Positions 17,021 to 24,613 of a DNA stretch of 64,000 bases are shown here, one piece after another. Numbering within the stretch: the first letter of the stretch is position 1; each line of letters begins with the position of its first letter. The translations under genes were made by a program, and so were the position numbers. The notes below the pieces were generated by a model. It searched no databases, was not told the DNA's origin, and worked only from the letters and a program-made list of their open reading frames with translations. The stretch comes from Amorphoplanes digitatis (GTDB lineage: Bacteria; Actinomycetota; Actinomycetes; Mycobacteriales; Micromonosporaceae), in contig NZ_JACHNH010000001.1 of the NCBI RefSeq assembly GCF_014205335.1, positions 8,764,001 to 8,828,000 on the forward strand, in the 5' to 3' direction.

Positions 17021-17865
17021 AATGGCTCCTCTGCCAGCATAGCGATCATGTTCCTGGACTCCTCGGGTGAGAGGGCCGTCGCCCGGATGGTGTCGAAGAT
17101 GGAGTTGTACTTGCGGAGGTCGTCGCTCTTCTCCAGAAAGAGCCCACCGGTGGCGTTCTCAGAGAACACCACATCGGGATCTTCGGCATCCGGAAAGTCG
17201 AGAATCGCGAACGTGCCGTCCATGCCGGCGTGGGCACCCGCCGCGAACGGCAGGATCTGCAGCGTGACGTTGGGCATCCGGGTCGCCTCGACCAACCGGA
17301 GCAGTTGATCTCGCATGACCTCGTCGCCGCCGACGGGGCGACTTACCACCGCTTCATCGAGCACCACCCAGAGTTCGATCGGATCGTCCTGAATCAATAA
17401 CGCCTGGCGCGCCATTCGGACTCGTACCCGTTGCTCTATTTCTCGGTCACTGTCACCCAGTCGGGCGGCCCTAATCATGGCAATCGCGTACTTATCGGTC
17501 TGAAGTAGACCCGGCACGACCTGCTGTTCGTACGCGCGGATCGACTTGGCCGCGGCCTCCAGACCGACATAGGCGCCGGTGAGCACCGTGCTGAACGGGT
17601 GCCACCACCCCTTCTGACGCGCCTCTCTGGATATTTGTACCAATTCCTCCGATTCGATGCCGCTAATGCCGTAAATGTCCAACATATCCTTGACATCGCG
17701 TGGCGTGGCACTGGTATGACCGGTCTCGATCCTGGACACCTTGGACGGCGAACAGCCGAGACGGTCGGCCACCACGTCGATCGTCACGCCGGCCTCGTCG
17801 CGGTACCTGCGAAGTTCGGCACCGAGTCGGCGGCGGCGGATTGTGGGGCTGCGGCGCGGATTCAC
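16984..17865 (-). CDS. XRE-family regulator with DUF5753-type C-terminal domain
   Basis: DNA-binding regulator. A helix-turn-helix lies near the N-terminus (GAELRRYRDEAGVTIDVVAD, then CSPSKVSRIETGHT). A long C-terminal domain with YEQQVVPGLLQT, WVVLDEAVVSRPVG and LQILPFAAGAH follows, the signature of the actinomycete WhiJ-like DUF5753 group. I prefer the GTG at 17865 (293 residues), which has GGAGG 5 bp upstream; a GTG at 17889 would add 8 residues. It pairs with the downstream DUF397 gene. These pairs usually modulate development or secondary metabolism, but targets cannot be read here. Confidence 0.9.
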   Translation of the reverse strand: MNPRRSPTIRRRRLGAELRRYRDEAGVTIDVVADRLGCSPSKVSRIETGHTSATPRDVKDMLDIYGISGIESEELVQISREARQKGWWHPFSTVLTGAYVGLEAAAKSIRAYEQQVVPGLLQTDKYAIAMIRAARLGDSDREIEQRVRVRMARQALLIQDDPIELWVVLDEAVVSRPVGGDEVMRDQLLRLVEATRMPNVTLQILPFAAGAHAGMDGTFAILDFPDAEDPDVVFSENATGGLFLEKSDDLRKYNSIFDTIRATALSPEESRNMIAMLAEEPLWKLRPKVSGSI

Positions 17866-18340
17866 GCTCACCTCCGGACTGCGTGGCACTGTGCGACGGA
17901 ACGACTACGCGGCGTCCACCGTACGGTGTTTGTCGGGATCAGTGTCTCTGTTGATCTCTTGATCCTTCAAGTGTCCACAGTGATCGTTAGATCACTTTCG
18001 GCTGACCTGCAACTTGCATCGACCCACCTCGTGGTGCAGTCTTTCCGTATGGCGTGCGTCACTTAGTGTTCTTGAAGAAGTGCTGAGCGACACCGTCAGG
18101 CCCGACGCACCGCACCAAAAGCGACGCCTTCACCGGGGGTCGGCTTCCGCCGAGTGTCCTGGTTGGACTGTGGCAAGTCCGCCGGATCCGGCGACGCCGT
18201 CGACGGCGTTACCGCACCGTTGTGATGAATGGCATCGTCACAACCTTGCAAACATGTACGAGCCGGGCACACTGGACCATCTGCGTTCACTATGCGGCAA
18301 AATGATGTTTGCCCCTACTGGGTTCAGGACAGGAGATGAC
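17866..18340. other. Divergent intergenic region with operator-like palindrome
   Basis: 475 bp between the XRE gene and a rightward small gene. It holds an 18-bp inverted repeat at 17979-17996 (AGTGATC-gtta-GATCACT), about 115 bp upstream of the XRE start. Longer upstream frames for the rightward gene have no ribosome site. I see nothing else nameable. Confidence 0.5.
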
Positions 18341-18640
18341 GTGCTACCTCGGTCCGGCGATGTCATACACGTGACGAAGGCGGCGAGTGTCCAATTCGCG
18401 GCGCCAATGCTTTTCCGGGTCATCCGGGTGCACGACTGGCCGACCTATGAGGGCTGGATCTGGCTGGATGGCTACGAGCTCAACGCGTCCGGTGACGCCG
18501 TCGAGCGACGCTCGATCTTCGTGCAGGTCGGCGGCCTGCGCCAGGTCGGCAAGGCCCCGGATCCGCGTGCCCGCAACGGTCGCCAGCCGGGGATGACCAC
18601 CGGCGCGATCCAGGCCCGCGCACTACGCGCCAACCGCTGA
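18341..18640 (+). CDS. Small hypothetical protein
   Basis: A 99-residue protein starting at a GTG with AGGAG 5 bp upstream (VLPRSGDVIHVTKAASVQFA). The middle has aromatic beta-rich sequence (FRVIRVHDWPTYEGWIWLDG) that looks like a compact beta-barrel fold, and the tail is Arg-rich. A longer frame back to 18014 exists but lacks a start signal and has a different composition. Convergent with the PASTA protein, 7 bp apart. Function unknown. Confidence 0.7.
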   Translation: MLPRSGDVIHVTKAASVQFAAPMLFRVIRVHDWPTYEGWIWLDGYELNASGDAVERRSIFVQVGGLRQVGKAPDPRARNGRQPGMTTGAIQARALRANR

Positions 18641-18647
18641 CCGCGGC

Positions 18648-19601
18648 TCAGTCCTCGCCCTGCTGACCGGCAGGGCCGCCGCTGGTGGTCTCCGCCTGCG
18701 TGGGGGTCGGCGACGTGGTCGGCGCGGCCGCGATGATCAGCGCGATCACCGTGTCCGCCGGTACCTGCTGGCCCTCGGCCGGGTCGCTGTCGATCACGGT
18801 GCCGGGCGGAGAATCGCTTGTCACGAACCGCAGGCGATAGCTCAACCGCTTGCGGTCCAGCGCGGCGCGCGCCTCGTCGGTGGAGAGCCCCTTCAACGCC
18901 GGAACCGTGATGTCGGTCGGCGACGGCGCCGCCGAACGCGTCGGCTCGGTGGTGGCCGGCCTCGTGGTGGGCGCCTGCGTCGTCGGCTCGGCGGTCGGCG
19001 GCGGAGCGGCCGAGGCGGTCACCGCCGGCGGGGTGCCGGCGTCGTCCCCGGTGGACTGCACGATCAGGTAGATCCCCCAGCCAAGCAGGCCGAGCAGCAG
19101 CAGGGCGATGATGCCGACCAGGATCGGCATCCACCACTTCCCGTCCGGCCCGTCCGGGGACACCGAGGCCCAGTCGTCGTCCTCGTAGCCGGCGCGCGGG
19201 CGCACACCGGCCCGTCCGGACCACGCCGGCCCACCGTCGTCCGCCCAGGTGTCGGCGTCGCGGTCGTAACGCTCGGTACGCGCAGCGGAGTCGTCGGTGG
19301 CGGGGAGTTCCCACGTCGTGTCGCCCCGCGACGGCCGCGGCGACTCCTGCGTCGCGTCGTCATCCGGCGCCGTGCGCGGCATCTGCTCGGTGCGGTCCGC
19401 GTCCCCGTCCGGCGCGGTGCGCGGCATCTGCTCGGTGCGGTCCGCGTCCCCGTCCGGCGCCGTGCGCGGCATCTCCTCGGTGCTGTCCGCGACCTCGTCA
19501 CCCGTTCGGGGACCGTCGTTCGGACGACTTTCGCCCTCGTCGTCGAATGGCGAGGACTCGCTCGTCTCGTCAGGACGGCGGGGCTCCTCGTCGTCGGACA
19601 T
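18648..19601 (-). CDS. Single-PASTA membrane protein
   Basis: 317 residues. The N-terminus is a long acidic, disordered cytoplasmic region with three 15-residue repeats (TEQMPRTAPDGDADR). A membrane segment (WWMPILVGIIALLLLGLLGW, about residue 160-185), a Pro/Thr-rich linker and one PASTA domain (about 225-290, ITVPALKGLSTDEARAAL) follow. There is no kinase domain. PASTA domains bind peptidoglycan or beta-lactams, so a wall-sensing or anchoring role is likely. The many Thr in the acidic repeats could be kinase targets of PknA/PknB (inference). Confidence 0.85.
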   Translation of the reverse strand: MSDDEEPRRPDETSESSPFDDEGESRPNDGPRTGDEVADSTEEMPRTAPDGDADRTEQMPRTAPDGDADRTEQMPRTAPDDDATQESPRPSRGDTTWELPATDDSAARTERYDRDADTWADDGGPAWSGRAGVRPRAGYEDDDWASVSPDGPDGKWWMPILVGIIALLLLGLLGWGIYLIVQSTGDDAGTPPAVTASAAPPPTAEPTTQAPTTRPATTEPTRSAAPSPTDITVPALKGLSTDEARAALDRKRLSYRLRFVTSDSPPGTVIDSDPAEGQQVPADTVIALIIAAAPTTSPTPTQAETTSGGPAGQQGED

Positions 19602-19707
19602 CGCAGGATCCTCTCCACTTACACGCCGGCTGACGCCAACCTAACCAATCTTGCGGCATCACCTCGGCGATTCGCAGGCATGGTGACCGACGGCTACAGT
19701 GCCCGGC

Positions 19708-21471
19708 ATGGCCGAGAAGGGCTGGACAGTGCAGGTAGCAACCGCGGCCGGGGTGGCCGCGGGGACGGGCGCCGCTCAACTGGGCCTCGGCTACGGCCTC
19801 GGCGTGGTCGTCTGGCCGGTCATCCCGTCCGCCGACGACAGCGTCTGGCTGGGCAGCCTCGGCTGGGCGACGTGGATCGCGGCGAACGCGACGGTCTTCG
19901 GCGCGGTAATCGCCGGCCGGCTCGGGCGCGCGACGGGTGGCGCCTGGCGCCTGGCGCTGGCGACCTCCGCCGCGGTCGGCGCCCTGCTGACGGTCGCGCT
20001 GATCGCGCTACCGGCCCGTTCCGCGGTACGCGTGGACACGTTCTCACCACAGACCATCGCGGGCGGTTACGCGGTCGCCGGCGTGCTCCTCGGCCTGGTG
20101 ATCGCCTACTGGGCGATCGCGTCCAGGCCGGTGGCGGCGAACCTGATCGCCACGGCCGCCTGGCTCTGGTCGCTGGCCGCGGCGGCGGTCGTGGTCTCGA
20201 TCGCCTGGCACCGTCCGTCGGCGACGTACCTGTCGAGCTGGCAGTTCGCCGCGCCGGACTCGATCGACGCCATGTTCGGCACGATCTACTGGCCGAGCGC
20301 CCTGCTGAGCCTGCTCGCCGCCCTGATCATCGGCGTGATCGGCGCCCTGCCCGCGGTGCTGCGCGGCGACCTCGGCGTCGGCGCGGCCACCTCGGGCGCG
20401 GTCGGCCCGCTGCTGGTGGCGGCGTCCTTCTTCGTCCTGGCACCGCAGTTGACGGGCGCCCTGGGACCGCTGGAGTCGGCGTACCTGATCGCGCCCTACG
20501 CGGTCCTCGCCGGCCTGGCCGGCTCGGCGCTCACGGTCGCCATCGGCCAGGGCCGCGCCAACCGGCGGGCCGCCCGCCCGGCGCCCGTTGGGCCGCGCGC
20601 GCTCGGCGCCGGCGCCGGCGCGGGTTCCACACCGGAACGCGCCGTGCCCACGCCCCGGTCGTCGAGCCGGGCGGCCGCGACGGCCGCGCCGGCCGCGAAC
20701 CCGCCCGCGGCGCCGGAGGGACGCACGCGGCCCTCGCTGCTGGGCCGGCTGCGGCGCAGCAGCGCGGCTCGCGACGGTGCCGGCGAGCCCGGCGTGGTGA
20801 CGGGCCGCGCCAAGGCACCGGCCGCCGCACAGGCACCGGCCCAGCGCTCGCCGGCGAACGGGCAGGAGATGGCCGCCGGTGCCCCGGCGACCGCCCGCAC
20901 GAAGCGGGGACGGGCCGGGTCCGGCAAGCCGGCGCCCGCCGCGCCGTCGGCTCCGCCAACACCCAGCGTGACCAAACCGGCATCGCCGCGTGGGAAGGCG
21001 CCGGTCGCCCAGCCCGGCCCCGCGGCTACCGAGAGTGGCGCCCGCAACGGCGCACCGGCGGCACCCGGGGGATCGGACGCCCGCTCGACCGTCAAGCCGC
21101 CGCCCACCGCGCCGCAGGTCGCGAAGATCAATCCTCCTCGATCGGGTGAATCTTCCCCGGAGGCGGCAAAGCGGGCGGGCGGCCCGCCGAAACCGGGTGG
21201 CAATTCGACGCCCGGCCCGGCGGATGACGCCAGTTCCGATAAAACGCCCCCAGCAGGGAAGACCCCCGCGAAGTCCACCAAGTCCACCCCGGCCAAATCG
21301 GCGGCACCGGCGGCACCGCAGACCCCGGGGAAGTCCGAACCCGGAGGCGCGGCCACGAATTCGGCGCCCGCGGGTCCACTATGGGTCGACGACGAACCGT
21401 CCACGGCGGAACCCAAGCGGCGCGGCCTGCGCCGCTTCGGCCGCCGATCGGGCGACGACACGAGCGCCTGA
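19708..21471 (+). CDS. Polytopic membrane protein with long Pro/Ala-rich C-terminal tail
   Basis: About 587 residues from the ATG at 19708 (an ATG at 19699 would add 3). The first ~290 residues contain about eight to ten hydrophobic segments. The second half is a disordered Ala/Pro/Lys/Ser tail ending in an Arg-rich cluster (KRRGLRRFGRRSG). No transporter or enzyme motif is recognised. It is divergent from the PASTA protein gene (about 106 bp between starts). The tail composition resembles extended cytoplasmic linkers of actinomycete membrane proteins. Confidence 0.8.
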   Translation: MAEKGWTVQVATAAGVAAGTGAAQLGLGYGLGVVVWPVIPSADDSVWLGSLGWATWIAANATVFGAVIAGRLGRATGGAWRLALATSAAVGALLTVALIALPARSAVRVDTFSPQTIAGGYAVAGVLLGLVIAYWAIASRPVAANLIATAAWLWSLAAAAVVVSIAWHRPSATYLSSWQFAAPDSIDAMFGTIYWPSALLSLLAALIIGVIGALPAVLRGDLGVGAATSGAVGPLLVAASFFVLAPQLTGALGPLESAYLIAPYAVLAGLAGSALTVAIGQGRANRRAARPAPVGPRALGAGAGAGSTPERAVPTPRSSSRAAATAAPAANPPAAPEGRTRPSLLGRLRRSSAARDGAGEPGVVTGRAKAPAAAQAPAQRSPANGQEMAAGAPATARTKRGRAGSGKPAPAAPSAPPTPSVTKPASPRGKAPVAQPGPAATESGARNGAPAAPGGSDARSTVKPPPTAPQVAKINPPRSGESSPEAAKRAGGPPKPGGNSTPGPADDASSDKTPPAGKTPAKSTKSTPAKSAAPAAPQTPGKSEPGGAATNSAPAGPLWVDDEPSTAEPKRRGLRRFGRRSGDDTSA

Positions 21472-21486
21472 CCCGGCAAACAACGA

Positions 21487-22965
21487 CTAGTCGGTCGGCC
21501 AGGTGTGAACGGGACAATTCGTTCGCTGGAGTGAGCTGTATCGAAGCAACATGTCGTGCAGCGCGGCGTCCCGCGACAACCCCCGCCGATGCTCGGCGGA
21601 CCAGACCGCGGACGCCTGCCAGGTGGCACCGTTGCGACCGCTGACACACCGGCCCTCGATGATTCCCAACAGCCGATCCCGCTGCACCGGGTCGACGCCG
21701 AGACGGTCGAGCCCCGCATATGCCTTCGGCAGCAGCACATCCAGCACCAGATCGGTCACCGAGATCTCGCCGACCCGGGGCCAGACGACGGTCGCCTCGA
21801 TTCCCCGCCGGGCGCCGACGTGGAAGTTGTCCTCGGCCGTGGCGAACGGCAACCGGGCCCAGATCGGATCCTCCTCGGCCGCCAGCTCCCAGGCCATGCC
21901 GAAGTAGAACGCCGCGTTGGCGAGCATGTCGATCACCGTCGGCCCGGCCGGCATCACCCGGTTCTCCACCCGCAGGTGCGGCCGCCCGTTCATCACGTCG
22001 TACACCGGCCGGTTCCAGCGGTAGACGGTGCCGTTGTGCAGCCGCAGCTCACCGAGGATCGGCACACCGCCGGCCTCGATGATCTCGACCGGGTCCTCGT
22101 CGTCGATGATCGGCAGCAGCGGCGGGAAGTACCGCACGTTCTCCTCGAACAGGTCGAGCACCGAGTCGATCCAGCGCTCGCCGAACCACACCCGCGGCCG
22201 TACCCCCTGCGCCTTCAGCTCGTCCGGCCTGGTGTCGGTGGCCTGCTCGAACAGGGCGATCCGGGTCTCGGCCCACAACTGCCGCCCGTGCAGGTACGGC
22301 GAGTTCGCACCCACCGCCACCTGAATGCCGGCCACCGCCTGTGAGGCGTTCCAGTAGGCCGCGAACTCGTCCCGTGGCACCCGCAGGTGGAACTGCACGC
22401 TGGTGCACGCCGCCTCGGGCGCGATCGAGTCGTTCGACGTCTGCAGGCGCTCGACCCCGCGGATGTCGACGCTGAAATGCTCGCCGCGGGCGCCGACGAT
22501 CTGGTCGTTCAGCGCACGGTAGCGCTCGTTCGCCGACAGGTTCGCCAGCACCAGATGATCCGGCCGCAGGGTGGGCAGGCAGCCGATGAGCACGATCGTG
22601 CAGCCCGACTTGCCGGCCCGGTCCTCGGCGTGCGCGAGGCTCTCGACGATGTCCAGCTCGTAGTCGGCGAACCCGTTTCCGCTGATCAGCCGGGGTATCG
22701 CGTTCAGTTCGAGGTTGAACTGCCCCAACTCCGTCTGAAACCTCGGGTCGGCCAGGTTGCCCAGGATCTCCGCATTGCACATGGCGGGCTCGGCATCGGA
22801 GTCCATCAGGTTGAGCTCGATCTCGAGACCTGTCGTCGGGCTCTCCGTGTCGAACGTGACGTCGTCGAGCATGCGCCTCAACACGTCCAGGCAGCGGCGC
22901 ACCTTTCGCCGATAGCGGACCCGATCGTCCTGGGCGCTGACGACCACTGAGAGGTCCTTACCCAT
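21487..22965 (-). CDS. Glutamate-cysteine ligase family 2 (carboxylate-amine ligase)
   Basis: ATP-dependent ligase of the GCS2 family that forms an amide between a carboxylate (often glutamate) and an amine. The 492 residues start MGKDLSVVVSAQ behind AGGAGG at 5 bp. Family features are TGLEIELNLMD near residue 50, FNLELNAIPR, CTSVQFHLRV and HLRVENRVMPAGPT. Its substrate is not certain: true gamma-glutamylcysteine synthesis is unusual in mycothiol-producing actinomycetes, so another amine substrate is possible. It is convergent with the membrane protein at 19708. Confidence 0.88.
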   Translation of the reverse strand: MGKDLSVVVSAQDDRVRYRRKVRRCLDVLRRMLDDVTFDTESPTTGLEIELNLMDSDAEPAMCNAEILGNLADPRFQTELGQFNLELNAIPRLISGNGFADYELDIVESLAHAEDRAGKSGCTIVLIGCLPTLRPDHLVLANLSANERYRALNDQIVGARGEHFSVDIRGVERLQTSNDSIAPEAACTSVQFHLRVPRDEFAAYWNASQAVAGIQVAVGANSPYLHGRQLWAETRIALFEQATDTRPDELKAQGVRPRVWFGERWIDSVLDLFEENVRYFPPLLPIIDDEDPVEIIEAGGVPILGELRLHNGTVYRWNRPVYDVMNGRPHLRVENRVMPAGPTVIDMLANAAFYFGMAWELAAEEDPIWARLPFATAEDNFHVGARRGIEATVVWPRVGEISVTDLVLDVLLPKAYAGLDRLGVDPVQRDRLLGIIEGRCVSGRNGATWQASAVWSAEHRRGLSRDAALHDMLLRYSSLQRTNCPVHTWPTD

Positions 22966-23126
22966 CGTTCCTCCTGCCACATTCGCGTGATGCTCTCACG
23001 TTATGTGGGCTCGGTAACCATGACCAGGGACGAAACGGACACAGATCAGCTGTGGGTGAGCGCTCGGAAGCGCAGGGTCTACCTTCGCATCCCCTCGGGC
23101 GATGTCGCTACCAAAGGTGGACATAC

Positions 23127-23162
23127 AGCGGGAGCGCCGCCCGAACGGACGGCGCTCCCGCT
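23127..23162 (-). terminator. Hairpin after yceI
   Basis: Perfect 13-bp arms (agcgggagcgccg 23127-23139, cggcgctcccgct 23150-23162) with a 10-nt loop, 13 bp past the yceI stop. Confidence 0.7.
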
Positions 23163-23175
23163 GATCGGTCGGAGG

Positions 23176-23754
23176 TCAGGCCTGGAGGATGGCCTCGCCC
23201 TCGATCTCGATCTTGACCTTCTTGCCGATCATGACGCCGCCGGACTCCAGGGCCATGTTGTAGGTCAGGCCCCAGTCCTCGCGGTCGATCTCGGTGGTGG
23301 CGCTGAAGCCGAACACCGACTGCCCGTACGGGCTGGTTGCCGCGCCCTCGAACTCGACGAGCAGCTCGACCGGCTTGGTCACGCCCTTGATGGTGAGCTC
23401 GCCGTCGAGGACGAACTCGGCACCCTCGTGCGACTTGATGCCGGTGCTGCGGAACTCCATGGTCGGGTACTTCTCCGCCTCGAAGAAGTCGCCCGTGCGC
23501 AGGTGGTTGTCGCGGTCGGCCTGACCGGTCTGCACGCTCGCGGTGGCGATGGAGGCGACGACGGAGGACTGCAGCGGGTCCTCACCGATCGTGATGGTGG
23601 CGGTGGCCTCGGCGAAGTTGCCACGCACCTTGCTCACCATCAGGTGGCGCACCACGAAGCCGACCCGCTTGTGCGCGGCGTCGAGCTCGTAGACGCCGGC
23701 GGCCGGGATCTGGAGACCCTCGAACTCGCGGGTGGTGGCGACGGAGTTGGTCAT
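23176..23754 (-). CDS. YceI-family lipid-binding protein
   Basis: Small beta-barrel (lipocalin-like) protein that binds polyisoprenoid or other amphiphiles. The 192 residues show the family pattern: AGVYELDAAHKRVGFVVRHLMVSKVRG (cited here as VGFVVRHLMVSKVRG), FFEAEKYPTMEFRSTGI, and LTIKGVTKPVELLVEF. No signal peptide is present, so it should be cytoplasmic, as in many actinomycete homologues. It is divergent from a marR gene 102 bp away and is its likely target. Confidence 0.95.
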   Translation of the reverse strand: MTNSVATTREFEGLQIPAAGVYELDAAHKRVGFVVRHLMVSKVRGNFAEATATITIGEDPLQSSVVASIATASVQTGQADRDNHLRTGDFFEAEKYPTMEFRSTGIKSHEGAEFVLDGELTIKGVTKPVELLVEFEGAATSPYGQSVFGFSATTEIDREDWGLTYNMALESGGVMIGKKVKIEIEGEAILQA

Positions 23755-23856
23755 GACAGGTTCCCCTCAAAGGTTGGTGCCGAACTTGTTGTCTGACGGA
23801 GCAACTATATGCCCAGCAATATTCCCCGTGTCAAGGGTCGCTGGTAAGATGGCGAC

Positions 23857-24372
23857 GTGGGCAACATTTTCGAGGACCCCCGATTCACCGCCGTCGGACT
23901 TTTCTCCGAGGCGTTCACGGGCCTGACCAGCCGCTTCGCCGTGCAGTTCGAGCAGCACCGGGTCTCTCCGGTCGAGTTCGAGGTGCTGATGCGCCTCGCC
24001 CGCTCGCCGCAGAACCGCCTGCGCATGACCGATCTCGCCGGCCAGACCTCCCTGTCCACCAGCGGCGTGACCAGGGTCGTCGACCGCATGGAACGCGGCG
24101 GCCTGATCCGCCGCGAGGCCTGCCCCAACGACCGCCGCAGCTCCTACGCGGTTATCACCGAGGCCGGAGTCACTCGGCTCGAGGAGATCCTCCCCGGGCA
24201 CCTCCAGCTGGTGCAGCAATGGTTCATCGGTCAGCTGGAGCCCGCACAGCTCGACCAGATGCTGGATTCCCTGCGGATCATCCGCGACGCGGTCAACCCG
24301 TGCGCGACGGCGGGCAGCACCGGGGAGGACCACCACGACCCGAGCACCGGGCCCGTCGCGCCGGCCCGCTGA
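23857..24372 (+). CDS. MarR-family transcriptional regulator
   Basis: Winged-helix dimeric repressor of 171 residues. The helix-turn-helix and wing region reads RMTDLAGQTSLSTSGVTRVV then DRMERGGLIRRE and DRRSSYAVIT. The GTG at 23857 is the only well-placed start. Being divergent from yceI, it probably controls yceI and itself through the 102-bp shared region, where a weak GTTG-N10-CAAC inverted repeat can be seen near 23787. The ligand is unknown. Confidence 0.93.
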   Translation: MGNIFEDPRFTAVGLFSEAFTGLTSRFAVQFEQHRVSPVEFEVLMRLARSPQNRLRMTDLAGQTSLSTSGVTRVVDRMERGGLIRREACPNDRRSSYAVITEAGVTRLEEILPGHLQLVQQWFIGQLEPAQLDQMLDSLRIIRDAVNPCATAGSTGEDHHDPSTGPVAPAR

Positions 24373-24556
24373 CGCGGGGATCAACCGGCAGAAGTACCGG
24401 CAGAACCGCCGGGCGGCGCCGCCGAAACCCGCTTAACTTCGCAAATCGCCACCCGCCACCGCTAGGGTGATCTCCGCAAGGGGGACGCGGCGCGGCCGAG
24501 GCCGAGGCGGGGCGAACGGGGGAGTTTTGTCCTCGCCGCGTTACCGGGGCGTTGTG

Positions 24557-24594
24557 ACGACCGGCGTGTGGGGGCCACGGAAAACGCCGGTCGT
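24557..24594. terminator. Hairpin between marR and the NB-ARC gene
   Basis: Perfect 10-bp arms acgaccggcg (24557-24566) and cgccggtcgt (24585-24594), 20 bp past the NB-ARC gene stop in the convergent spacer. Confidence 0.55.
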
Positions 24595-24613
24595 CCACGC
24601 CGCCGGCGGACGC

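Noticed and set aside
23755..23856. Strong MarR operator
   Set aside because: Only a weak GTTG-N10-CAAC repeat is seen, not enough to call a site.
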